In this document: piece after piece, positions 20,286 to 27,909 of the stretch
How positions within the stretch are numbered: the stretch's first letter is position 1
Layout of the letters: each line of letters begins with the position of its first letter
Assembly: GCF_001598375.1 (NCBI RefSeq)
Contig: NZ_BCYV01000011.1
Location: 62,001 to 126,000, forward strand
Origin: Novosphingobium capsulatum NBRC 12533
GTDB taxonomy: Bacteria; Pseudomonadota; Alphaproteobacteria; Sphingomonadales; Sphingomonadaceae
Length of the DNA stretch: 64,000 nt
Reading direction: 5' to 3'
The notes under the pieces: generated by a model
Told to the model about the DNA's origin: nothing
Database searches by the model: none
What the model saw: only the letters and a program-made list of their open reading frames with translations
Program-made: the position numbers and the translations under genes

Positions 20286-20317
20286 TCGCGCAGGTGTCGA
20301 AGAGGGGGACTGCCAAA

Positions 20318-20962
20318 GTGAATATCATTCTTCTCGGCCCGCCGGGCGCTGGCAAGGGCACCCAGGCCCAACGCCTAGTCGAACGCCATGGCCTCAAGCA
20401 GCTTTCCACCGGCGATATGCTGCGCGCTGCCGTCAAGGCCGGCACGCCGGTTGGCCTCAAGGCCAAGGCCGTGATGGAAGCGGGCCAGCTGGTCTCTGAC
20501 GAGATCGTCTCGGCGCTGATCGGTGACGAGCTTGACGCCATGGGCGCCGGCACCGGAGCCATCTTCGACGGCTATCCGCGTACTGCGGCGCAGGCCGAAT
20601 CGCTCGATGCGATCCTGGCCAGCCGTGGCCGCAAGCTGGATCACGTGATCGAGCTGGACGTGAACGAAGACGCCCTGGTCGAGCGGATTACCGGCCGCTA
20701 CACCTGCGCCACCTGTGGCAAGGGTTATCACGATACGTTCGAGCAGCCCAAGGTTGCCGGCACGTGCGACAAGTGCGGTAGCCACGAGTTCAAGCGCCGT
20801 CCCGACGATAACGAGGAAACCGTGCGCACGCGCATGGCCGAGTATCGCGCCAAGACTGCACCGATCCTGCCGATCTATGAAGCGCGCGGCATCGTTGCGC
20901 GCGTGGACGGCATGGCGGACATGGATGCCGTGACCGCCTCGATCGAGGCGATTCTGGCTTAA
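20318..20962 (+). CDS. adk: Adenylate kinase, zinc-lid type
   Basis: Adenylate kinase converts ATP and AMP to two ADP. The start is GTG 20318, with AGAGGGGGA 8 nt upstream, giving 214 residues (the family standard); GTG 20294 would add 8 residues before MNIILLGPPGAGKGTQAQRL. The P-loop GPPGAGKGT, the AMP-binding LSTGDMLRAA and FDGYPRT are present. The LID has two CxxC pairs (CATCGKGYH and CDKCGSHEF), so it should bind zinc, unlike the E. coli lid. It lies downstream of secY as usual and is followed by a hairpin and an unexpected gene before rpsM. Confidence 0.97.
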   Translation: MNIILLGPPGAGKGTQAQRLVERHGLKQLSTGDMLRAAVKAGTPVGLKAKAVMEAGQLVSDEIVSALIGDELDAMGAGTGAIFDGYPRTAAQAESLDAILASRGRKLDHVIELDVNEDALVERITGRYTCATCGKGYHDTFEQPKVAGTCDKCGSHEFKRRPDDNEETVRTRMAEYRAKTAPILPIYEARGIVARVDGMADMDAVTASIEAILA

Positions 20963-20967
20963 AGCAC

Positions 20968-20998
20968 CCAGGCTTTCCGACTATCGTGGGAAGCCTGG
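20968..20998 (+). terminator. Hairpin after adk
   Basis: An 11-bp stem with one G-U pair (20968-20978 with 20988-20998) and a 9-nt loop begins 5 nt after the adk stop. No T-run follows. It probably ends or slows the secY-adk transcript before the inserted SRPBCC gene. Confidence 0.55.
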
Positions 20999-21027
20999 AA
21001 ACGTTGCGGCGAAAAGGAGTGTGCCTA

Positions 21028-22101
21028 GTGCGATCACGGCTTTCAAGCAGGGTCGCGGGGCTGCTTTTCGCCGCCGTGGCGGGCAACGCGGCTTTGGCCG
21101 TGCCCGCCCATGCCGAGATTGTTGCGCGCGATGACAACGGCTTTGTCATTCGCCAGACGGTCGACGTTGGCGCTTCTACAGCCGAGGCCTGGCGCACACT
21201 GGTCAAGCCGGCGACTTGGTGGTCGAGCGAGCACACCTTTTCCGGGGAAGCGGCGAACCTAACGCTCGATCCGGTGCCGGGCGGCTGTTTCTGTGAAAAG
21301 CTGCCGGCGAGCAAGCAAGGCGGGGCAGGGGCCCTGGCCGGCGGCGTCCAGCACATGCGCGTGGTCTATGTCGAGCCAGGGCGCGCGCTGCGCATGACCG
21401 GCGCGCTGGGGCCGTTGCAAAGCGAGGCCGTGCTTGGCTCCATGACGATCACGCTGAAGGCGGGTGATCGCGGTACGCGCATTCTCATCGAATATGTCGT
21501 GGGCGGCTACATGCGCTATCGCATGGATCAGATCGCACCGGCAGTCGATCGCATGCTGGGGCAGCAGATCGCCGGCCTGGCTGACAAGCTGGGCGGCGCG
21601 CTGGCCGGCGATGGCGCCGTGCCAATCATTACCCCCAAGGCCCCGGCTGACCGTTCTGACAACGGCGACTCGGCGCCGGTCTCGCGCAACGCACCGCAGG
21701 GCCCGTCGCTCGACCCCGATGGCGCGCCGGTCAGCAGCCGTCCGCTCGGCACCCTGCGTGGTCTGCCCAGCCTGCCGCCGGGCCCGGCGCGTAGCCGCAC
21801 GACAGCGCCGGCGGTCTCCGGCGATGATGGTTTGGTCGTTTCGGACGACACCCCTGCGCCAGCAGCGGCCAGGGCCCCTTCGGCTAAGCCGGCTGTGGCC
21901 AAGGCAGCACCAGGCAAAGCGGCGGCGGCCAAGTCCGCCAAAAAGCCGGCGCCGGCCAGGGCCACTCCGGCCAAGCCCGCGCCCGCCAAGCCCAAGCCTG
22001 CGGCCCAGCCCGCAGGGGCGTCGCCGCGTGATGAAGCGACCGCGCAAAAAGACGCGCAGGCCGCATTCGACGCTGCCATGGGGCCGGGCAGCGATCACTG
22101 A
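21028..22101 (+). CDS. Secreted SRPBCC-domain protein with Lys/Ala/Pro tail
   Basis: The start is GTG 21028, with AAAGGAG 8 nt upstream, giving 357 residues. A Sec signal peptide spans 1-29 (GLLFAAVAGNAALAVPAHA, then EIVARD). Residues about 30-190 look like an SRPBCC/START-type fold: the pattern ASTAEAWRTLVKPATWWSSEHTF, then GTRILIEYVVGGY and a long final helix. SRPBCC folds bind hydrophobic ligands and are usually cytoplasmic, so a periplasmic one is uncommon. From about 190 on the chain is disordered, ending in an AK/PAK-rich tract (AAAAKSAKKPAPARATPAKP) reminiscent of histone H1-like tails. It interrupts the usual adk-rpsM junction. The biological role is unknown. Confidence 0.75.
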   Translation: MRSRLSSRVAGLLFAAVAGNAALAVPAHAEIVARDDNGFVIRQTVDVGASTAEAWRTLVKPATWWSSEHTFSGEAANLTLDPVPGGCFCEKLPASKQGGAGALAGGVQHMRVVYVEPGRALRMTGALGPLQSEAVLGSMTITLKAGDRGTRILIEYVVGGYMRYRMDQIAPAVDRMLGQQIAGLADKLGGALAGDGAVPIITPKAPADRSDNGDSAPVSRNAPQGPSLDPDGAPVSSRPLGTLRGLPSLPPGPARSRTTAPAVSGDDGLVVSDDTPAPAAARAPSAKPAVAKAAPGKAAAAKSAKKPAPARATPAKPAPAKPKPAAQPAGASPRDEATAQKDAQAAFDAAMGPGSDH

Positions 22102-22439
22102 CAAGACGTGCCGACACGGTACGGGCGGGATCACGCCCGCACGCGAATCGTGCTTTGCGACGCGGCGCTTGTGGCGTATAAGGATGATGTCACCAAAGCT
22201 GGCCCCCGTGCTCATGGAGGGCCGCACGTTCACCCGTCTGCGTGGGTAACGTGCCCTTTGTGGTTGACCTTTCCCTGCAAAAAGCTTAAGCGCGCCTTTC
22301 ACTCGAACGAGAAGGGTCATTTGAAGTCCGGGGCAAGTGCTTGCGCGGGCTGCAATTTGGCGTTTTTTGGCGGGTGTTGTCGCGATGAGATAGGGCGCCA
22401 ATTTCGATTCGGCGCTCTGTGGAGCAAACGGAGAAACAA
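22102..22439 (+). other. 338-nt spacer before rpsM, possible promoter
   Basis: No gene was found. A hairpin (GGGCGGGATCACGCCC, about 22124-22140) follows the SRPBCC gene. TTGACC at 22264-22269 with TAAGCG at 22287-22292 (17-nt spacing) is a weak promoter candidate for the alpha operon. A ribosome site CGGAGA sits just before the rpsM GTG. Confidence 0.4.
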
Positions 22440-22808
22440 GTGGCTCGTATTGCCGGGGTCAATATCCCCACCAACAAGCGCGTGATCGTGGCGCTGACCT
22501 ACATTCACGGCATTGGCTCGTTCAAGGCCCGCCAGATTGCCGACAAGCTCGGTATCGATCATGCCCGCCGCGTTCAGGATCTGTCGGACGCCGAAGTGCT
22601 CCAGATCCGTGAAGCGATCGACGCTGAACACACCGTGGAAGGCGATCTGCGTCGCGAAACCGCGATGAACATCAAGCGCCTGATGGACCTGGCCTGCTAC
22701 CGTGGCCTGCGCCACCGCAAGGGTCTGCCGGTTCGTGGCCAGCGCACGCACACCAATGCGCGCACCCGCAAGGGCAAGGCCAAGCCGATCGCCGGCAAGA
22801 AGAAGTAA
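22440..22808 (+). CDS. rpsM: 30S ribosomal protein S13
   Basis: The 122-residue S13 starts at GTG 22440 to give the family N-terminus [20 protein letters not shown], with CGGAGA 5 nt upstream; ATG 22419 would add a non-family leader. S13 forms intersubunit bridges and contacts the P-site t[23 protein letters not shown] and the basic [12 protein letters not shown] tail are conserved. It opens the alpha group; rpmJ, which sits between secY/adk and rpsM in some bacteria, is absent here. Confidence 0.97.
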   Translation: MARIAGVNIPTNKRVIVALTYIHGIGSFKARQIADKLGIDHARRVQDLSDAEVLQIREAIDAEHTVEGDLRRETAMNIKRLMDLACYRGLRHRKGLPVRGQRTHTNARTRKGKAKPIAGKKK

Positions 22809-22865
22809 GATCGGGCCTTTGAGGCTTTAGATCTTCCCAACGGTTTCTCGACAGGAATTCAGCAC

Positions 22866-23255
22866 ATGGCACGCGAACCTCAGCGCATTAAGCGCCGCGA
22901 GCGCAAGAACATCACCAGCGGTGTTGCGCACGTTAACGCCAGCTTCAACAACACCATGATCACCATCACCGATGCCCAGGGCAACGCCATTTCGTGGTCG
23001 TCTGCCGGCATGATGGGCTTCAAGGGCAGCCGCAAGTCGACCCCGTACGCCGCTCAGGTGGCTGCGGACGACGCCGGCAAGAAGGCCGCCGAACACGGCG
23101 TGCGCACCCTTGAAGTGGAAGTGAAGGGTCCGGGTTCGGGCCGCGAAAGCGCCCTGCGCGCTCTGCAGGCGGTGGGTTTCACCATCACTGCGATCCGCGA
23201 TGTGACCCCGATCCCGCACAACGGCGTGCGTCCTTCCAAGCGCCGTCGCGTCTGA
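22866..23255 (+). CDS. rpsK: 30S ribosomal protein S11
   Basis: The 129-residue S11 ([20 protein letters not shown]) lies on the 30S platform near the mRNA exit. The motif [20 protein letters not shown] and the C-terminal [18 protein letters not shown] are typical, and length equals that of E. coli. It is followed by a 121-nt spacer with a perfect hairpin before rpoA. Confidence 0.97.
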   Translation: MAREPQRIKRRERKNITSGVAHVNASFNNTMITITDAQGNAISWSSAGMMGFKGSRKSTPYAAQVAADDAGKKAAEHGVRTLEVEVKGPGSGRESALRALQAVGFTITAIRDVTPIPHNGVRPSKRRRV

Positions 23256-23270
23256 CCTGCCTTTTGGCGA

Positions 23271-23298
23271 GTGGCGCGCGAGGTACCACGCGCGCCAC
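23271..23298 (+). other. Perfect hairpin in the rpsK-rpoA spacer
   Basis: GTGGCGCGCG (23271-23280) pairs perfectly with CGCGCGCCAC (23289-23298) around an 8-nt loop, 15 nt after the rpsK stop. No T-run follows, so processing or attenuation is as likely as termination. Confidence 0.5.
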
Positions 23299-23376
23299 AC
23301 CCGCCCAATATCTTGACCGGTTGCGGCTTCCTTCTGGCCGACTGCCGGCGCTCTCGAAAAACCCTAGGGGAATTCC

Positions 23377-24438
23377 ATGACTGTCAACATCAAGAACTGG
23401 CAGGAACTGAAGAAGCCCAACAATCTCGACATCAAGCCCGGCCACGATCCGAAGCGTCGCGCGACTTTCGTTGCCGAACCGCTTGAGCGTGGCTTTGGTC
23501 TTACCCTCGGCAATGCGCTGCGCCGGGTGCTGCTCTCTTCGCTTCAGGGGGCTGCGGTTACGTCGATCAAGATCGAGAACGTGCTGCACGAATTCTCGTC
23601 GCTTGCCGGCGTGCGTGAAGACGTCACCGACATCGTGCTCAACGTCAAGCAGATCGCGCTCAAGATGCAGGGCGAAGGCCCCAAGCGTCTTCAGCTTTCC
23701 GCGATCGGGCCGGGCGAAGTCAAGGCCGGCGATATCGCCGTGACCGGCGACATTGAGGTGATGAACAAGGATCTGGTGATCTGCCATCTGGATGAAGGCG
23801 CGACCTTCAACATGGAACTCACCTGCGACACCGGCAAGGGCTATGTCCCGGCCGTGTCGAACCGCCCGGTGGATGCACCGATCGGTCTGATCCCGGTGGA
23901 CTCGCTTTACTCGCCCGTGCGTCAGGTGTCCTACAAGGTGGACAACGCCCGCATCGGCCAGGAGCTTGACTACGACAAGCTCAGCCTTTCGGTCGAAACC
24001 GATGGCACCGTCACCCCGGAAGACGCCGTGGCTTATGCTGCGCGCATCCTTCAGGACCAGCTGGCGCTGTTCGTCCACTTCGACGACCAGGTGCCGACCG
24101 GCCACGTGCCGTCGCTGGCCGGCGTTGCCGCCCATGCGCCGGAAGAAAGCGACGCCAACCAGCTCAACCGCTACCTCCTCAAGAAGGTGGACGAGCTGGA
24201 ACTGTCGGTGCGTTCGGCCAACTGCCTGAAGAACGACAACATCATCTACATCGGCGACCTGGTCCAGAAGACCGAGGCCGAGATGCTCCGCACGCCGAAC
24301 TTCGGCCGCAAGTCGCTCAACGAGATCAAGGAAGTGCTCTCGTCGATGGGTCTGCGCCTCGGCATGGACATCCCCGGCTGGCCGCCGGAAAACATCGAGG
24401 AAATGGCCAAGAAGCTCGAGCAGGAACTGCTCGGCTGA
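23377..24438 (+). CDS. rpoA: RNA polymerase alpha subunit
   Basis: The 353-residue alpha subunit has an N-terminal assembly domain (about 1-235, with [20 protein letters not shown]) and a flexible linker. The C-terminal domain at about 255-340 carries [18 protein letters not shown] and the [18 protein letters not shown] helices that contact UP elements and activators. It is a little longer than E. coli RpoA (329) at the C-terminus, as usual in alphaproteobacteria. It starts at ATG 23377 with AGGGGAATTCC upstream. A hairpin separates it from rplQ. Confidence 0.98.
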   Translation: MTVNIKNWQELKKPNNLDIKPGHDPKRRATFVAEPLERGFGLTLGNALRRVLLSSLQGAAVTSIKIENVLHEFSSLAGVREDVTDIVLNVKQIALKMQGEGPKRLQLSAIGPGEVKAGDIAVTGDIEVMNKDLVICHLDEGATFNMELTCDTGKGYVPAVSNRPVDAPIGLIPVDSLYSPVRQVSYKVDNARIGQELDYDKLSLSVETDGTVTPEDAVAYAARILQDQLALFVHFDDQVPTGHVPSLAGVAAHAPEESDANQLNRYLLKKVDELELSVRSANCLKNDNIIYIGDLVQKTEAEMLRTPNFGRKSLNEIKEVLSSMGLRLGMDIPGWPPENIEEMAKKLEQELLG

Positions 24439-24450
24439 TTGGGTGGGCAG

Positions 24451-24481
24451 GGCCGGCACGGAACGCTTTTCCGTACCGGCC
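24451..24481 (+). other. Hairpin in the rpoA-rplQ spacer
   Basis: A 13-bp stem with one mismatch (24451-24463 with 24469-24481) and a 5-nt loop lies 12 nt after the rpoA stop. It has no T-run and is a candidate attenuator or processing structure. Confidence 0.45.
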
Positions 24482-24590
24482 TGGCCGCAGCACAGCGCTG
24501 CAACCTCGCAAGGAAAGGGAACGGGCTGCCCCTCAAGTCGGCCTGGATCGGGGTACCTCACACGGCCCCCCTACAAACGGAGAATGAGTT

Positions 24591-25016
24591 ATGCGTCATA
24601 AGCTGGGCCAGCGTAAGCTGGGTCGTACCTCGTCGCACCGTATTGCGCTGCTGCGCAATCTGGCCGCCGCGCTAATCAAGCACGAGCAGATCACCACCAC
24701 CACGCCCAAGGCGAAGGAACTGCGTCCCTACGTCGAAAAGCTGATCACGCTGGCCAAGCATGGTGGCCTGTCGAACCGCCGCCTTGCCCACGCCCGTCTG
24801 CTTGACGAAGCGCAGGAAAAGAAGCTGTTCGAAGTTCTGGCCGCGCGCTACGCCGACCGTGAAGGTGGCTACACCCGCATCATCAAGGCCGGCTACCGCG
24901 CCTCGGACGCCGCCCCGATCGCCGTGATCGAGCTGGTGGACCGTGACACGTCGGCCAAGGGCCTCGATTCGGGTCCGGTGCTGACTGCCGACGAAGACGA
25001 ACTCGAAAACGCCTGA
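24591..25016 (+). CDS. rplQ: 50S ribosomal protein L17
   Basis: The 141-residue L17 ([20 protein letters not shown]) is the last gene of the alpha group. The core, with [20 protein letters not shown], is conserved. The acidic C-terminal tail (ending [10 protein letters not shown]) makes it about 14 residues longer than E. coli L17. ACGGAG lies 8 nt upstream of the start. A strong terminator with a T-run follows. Confidence 0.97.
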   Translation: MRHKLGQRKLGRTSSHRIALLRNLAAALIKHEQITTTTPKAKELRPYVEKLITLAKHGGLSNRRLAHARLLDEAQEKKLFEVLAARYADREGGYTRIIKAGYRASDAAPIAVIELVDRDTSAKGLDSGPVLTADEDELENA

Positions 25017-25057
25017 TTGGGCGGGGCATCGCGCCCCACCATCGGACGAACCGGATG

Positions 25058-25089
25058 ACGGGCGGGGCCGCAAGGCTCCGCCCGTTTTT
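25058..25089 (+). terminator. Rho-independent terminator after rplQ
   Basis: A 12-bp GC-rich stem with one G-U pair (25058-25069 with 25074-25085), a GCAA loop and TTTTT ending at 25089. It ends the ribosomal region. Confidence 0.88.
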
Positions 25090-25141
25090 CGTGCGTTGTG
25101 ATAGGCTTGCCCGCCCGCTGGCTCCAGCATAGAACGGCCCC

Positions 25142-25593
25142 ATGATCGTATGGCGTTTGGTCAAGGCCGGGGAACACGCGTTGGACGGGGCAGGAACGCT
25201 GCGCTTTGGCGGGCGCTATTGTTCGCCCGGGCACCGCATCGTGCATTTGCCAGCGAGGCCGGCCTCGCCGTGCTGGTACAGCAACGCTATCTGGCAGAGC
25301 CGGCAGAAACCTGCGAAACGCCGTTCGATCTGGGGTGGACGGAGATTGCCGCCGTGCTCGAACGTGTGCCCGATGGCCTTGATCGCGCCGACACGATTGC
25401 GTTTGTCGATGCCTGGGCGAACTCTGGGCGGGGGCTCTTGCTTGCCGTGCGCTCGGCCGTGCTGCCAGAGGCCGACGTCATCCTGATGAACGCCGATCAT
25501 CCCGCAGCAGGCACAGTGCCACCTCAGACAGTGCGGCCGTTCCGCTTTGCCCAGTGCCTGCATCGCCCGCCGATGCTGGGCCGCTATTCCTGA
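25142..25593 (+). pseudogene. RES-domain toxin-like gene, frameshifted
   Basis: Frame 1 from ATG 25142 reads MIVWRLVKAGEHALDGAG then LRFGGRYCSPGHRIVH, the N-terminal hallmark of RES-domain toxins (NAD-degrading or ADP-ribosylating enzymes of the Xre-RES systems). At about 25246-25248 the frame breaks. The next frame continues with FASEAGLAVLVQQRYL, DLGWTEIAAVLERVPDG, SAVLPEADVILMNADHP and RPFRFAQCLHRPPML, which is RES-like to its end. Restoring one T in the TTT run gives a single 150-residue protein of normal family length. The Glu usually found in the LEVLVH helix is Ala here (GLAVLVQ). No Xre/DUF2384 antitoxin gene precedes it. It may be a dead relic or contain a base-call error. Confidence 0.7.
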
Positions 25594-25673
25594 TCGTTGC
25601 AAAGTCTGTTGCACTGGGGCGATCCTGCGGTAGTTTCTGGCGAAACCACCCCCCGTCTTGTCAGGATATCGCA

Positions 25674-27845
25674 ATGAAGAACCGCTTGTGGCTGGCCATG
25701 GCCGCCCCGCTTGCGCTTGCCACCCCGGTTGCGTTTGCCCAGACGCCGCCCACCCTTGCCAAGGACCAGGCCATGCCGTCACTGCCGCCCTATCCCGCCA
25801 GCCCGCAAGTGCCGCTGGTGGAGGACCATTTCGGTGAAAAGGTGTCCGATCCCTGGCGCTGGCTGGAAGCCGACGTGCGCACCGATGCCAAGGTGGCGGC
25901 CTGGGTCCAGGCGCAAAGCGCCTATACCGCAGCCTATCTCAAGCAGTTGCCCGAGCGTGCCGCGCTGGAAAAGCGGATGAAGGCGCTGATCGATTACGAA
26001 CGGTTTGGCCTGCCGCAGCGCCGTGGCGCTTCGGTCTTCTACAGCTGGAACAGCGGCTTGATGAACCAGTCGCAGCTGCTGGTGCGCCCTGCCGATGCGC
26101 CGGTGGGCACCAAGGGACGGGTACTGCTCGATCCCAATACCTGGGCCAAGGATGGCGCCACTGCGCTCGATGCCTGGGCGGCATCGGATGACGGGCGCCT
26201 GCTGGCCTATTCGGTGCAGGATGGCGGTTCGGATTGGCGGACGGTGAAGTTTGTCGGCGTGGCCGACGGCAAGCCGCTGGCCGACGAACTCAAGTGGGTG
26301 AAGTTTTCCGGCCTGGCCTGGCTGGGCAACGATGCGCTGCTCTATTCCCGCTTTGCCGAGCCAAAGGAAGGCCAGGCCTTCCAGGCGCTGAACTATAACC
26401 AGACGGTGTGGCTCCACCGCCTGGGCACGCCGCAAAGCGCCGATCAGCCGGTGTTCGCGACGCCCGAGCTGCCCAAGCGCGGCCACGGCGCCAGCGTTTC
26501 GAGCGATGGGCGCTGGGTGGTGATCACCAGCAGCGAGGGCACCGATCCGGTCAACACCGTGCACGTTGCGCGCGTCACCAACGGCAAGATTGGGCCGGTT
26601 ACCGCACTGATCCCCGATCTCAAGGCGCAATGGGATTTCGTCGATGGCGTGGGCGATCAGCTGTGGTTCGTGTCGGGCGATGGCGCCCCGCTCAAGAAGA
26701 TCGTGCGGGTCGATCTGTCGGGCAGCACGCCGCGCTTCGATACCGTGGTGCCCGAAAGCAAGGACAACCTCGAATCCGTCGGCATTGCCGGCAACCGCCT
26801 GTTCGCCAGCTATATCCACGATGCCAAGAGCCAGGTCCTGGCGTTCGATCTTGATGGCAAGCCGGCCGGTGCGGTCAGCCTGCCCGGCATCGGCAGCGCC
26901 TCGGGCCTGAGCGGCCGGCCCGGCGATCGCCATGCCTATCTCTCGTTCAGCAGCTTTACCCAGCCTGCCACGGTGCTGGCGCTCGATCCCGCCACGGCGA
27001 AAACCACCCCGTGGGAGCCGGTGCACCTGACGTTCGATCCGGCCGATTTCCGGGTGGAGCAGGTGTTCTATCCCAGCAAGGACGGCACCAAGGTGCCGAT
27101 GTTCATCGTGCGCCGCAAGGATGCCAAGGGCCCGCTGCCCACGCTGCTCTATGGCTATGGCGGCTTCAATGTGGCGCTTACCCCATGGTTTTCCGCCGGT
27201 TTCATGACCTGGATCGACAGCGGCGGCGCCTTTGCCCTGGCAAACCTACGCGGCGGCGGCGAATATGGCGATGCGTGGCACGATGCCGGCCGGCGCGACA
27301 AGAAGCAGAACGTCTTCGACGATTTCATTGCCGCGGGCGAATGGCTGATCGCCAATGGCGTGACGCCGCGCCACGGCCTGGCGATCGAGGGTGGCTCCAA
27401 CGGTGGCCTGCTGATCGGCGCGGTGACCAACCAGCGGCCCGATCTGTTTGCGGCGGCCAGCCCTGCCGTGGGCGTGATGGACATGCTGCGCTTCGACCAG
27501 TTCACCGCCGGGCGCTATTGGGTGGATGACTATGGCTATCCCGAAAAGGAAGCCGATTGGCGCGTGCTGCGCCGCTATTCGCCCTATCACAACGTGCGTT
27601 CGGGCGTGGACTATCCGGCCATCCTGGTGACCACGGCCGACACCGACGATCGCGTCGTGCCGGGGCACAGCTTCAAATATACTGCGGCGCTGCAGACCGC
27701 CGCGATCGGGCCCAAGCCGCACCTGATCCGCATCGAGACGCGCGCCGGCCATGGTTCGGGCAAGCCGATCGACAAGCAGATCGAGGAAACCGCCGATGTG
27801 CAGGCGTTTCTGGCCCATTTCACCGGGCTGACGCCGCGCCCCTGA
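25674..27845 (+). CDS. Secreted prolyl oligopeptidase, S9 family (copy 1)
   Basis: The 723-residue protein starts at MKNRLWLAMAAPLALATPVA (ATG 25674) with a Sec signal peptide ending near VAFAQ. An N-terminal propeller domain opens with DHFGEKVSDPWRWLE, and the C-terminal alpha/beta-hydrolase domain covers about 480-720. The catalytic triad is visible: Ser in IEGGSNGGLLIGA, Asp in TADTDDRVVPGHSF and His in TRAGHGSGKP. It should cleave short proline-containing peptides in the periplasm. It is followed 64 nt later by a second, clearly related copy. S9A enzymes of this kind are common in sphingomonads, and the peptide substrate is unknown. Confidence 0.92.
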   Translation: MKNRLWLAMAAPLALATPVAFAQTPPTLAKDQAMPSLPPYPASPQVPLVEDHFGEKVSDPWRWLEADVRTDAKVAAWVQAQSAYTAAYLKQLPERAALEKRMKALIDYERFGLPQRRGASVFYSWNSGLMNQSQLLVRPADAPVGTKGRVLLDPNTWAKDGATALDAWAASDDGRLLAYSVQDGGSDWRTVKFVGVADGKPLADELKWVKFSGLAWLGNDALLYSRFAEPKEGQAFQALNYNQTVWLHRLGTPQSADQPVFATPELPKRGHGASVSSDGRWVVITSSEGTDPVNTVHVARVTNGKIGPVTALIPDLKAQWDFVDGVGDQLWFVSGDGAPLKKIVRVDLSGSTPRFDTVVPESKDNLESVGIAGNRLFASYIHDAKSQVLAFDLDGKPAGAVSLPGIGSASGLSGRPGDRHAYLSFSSFTQPATVLALDPATAKTTPWEPVHLTFDPADFRVEQVFYPSKDGTKVPMFIVRRKDAKGPLPTLLYGYGGFNVALTPWFSAGFMTWIDSGGAFALANLRGGGEYGDAWHDAGRRDKKQNVFDDFIAAGEWLIANGVTPRHGLAIEGGSNGGLLIGAVTNQRPDLFAAASPAVGVMDMLRFDQFTAGRYWVDDYGYPEKEADWRVLRRYSPYHNVRSGVDYPAILVTTADTDDRVVPGHSFKYTAALQTAAIGPKPHLIRIETRAGHGSGKPIDKQIEETADVQAFLAHFTGLTPRP

Positions 27846-27909
27846 AGTCTATCTTTGACGGTGCAATCTCTGGCGCCGGCGCTGTGCCGGTGCTAGAGAT
27901 TTCCGAACA

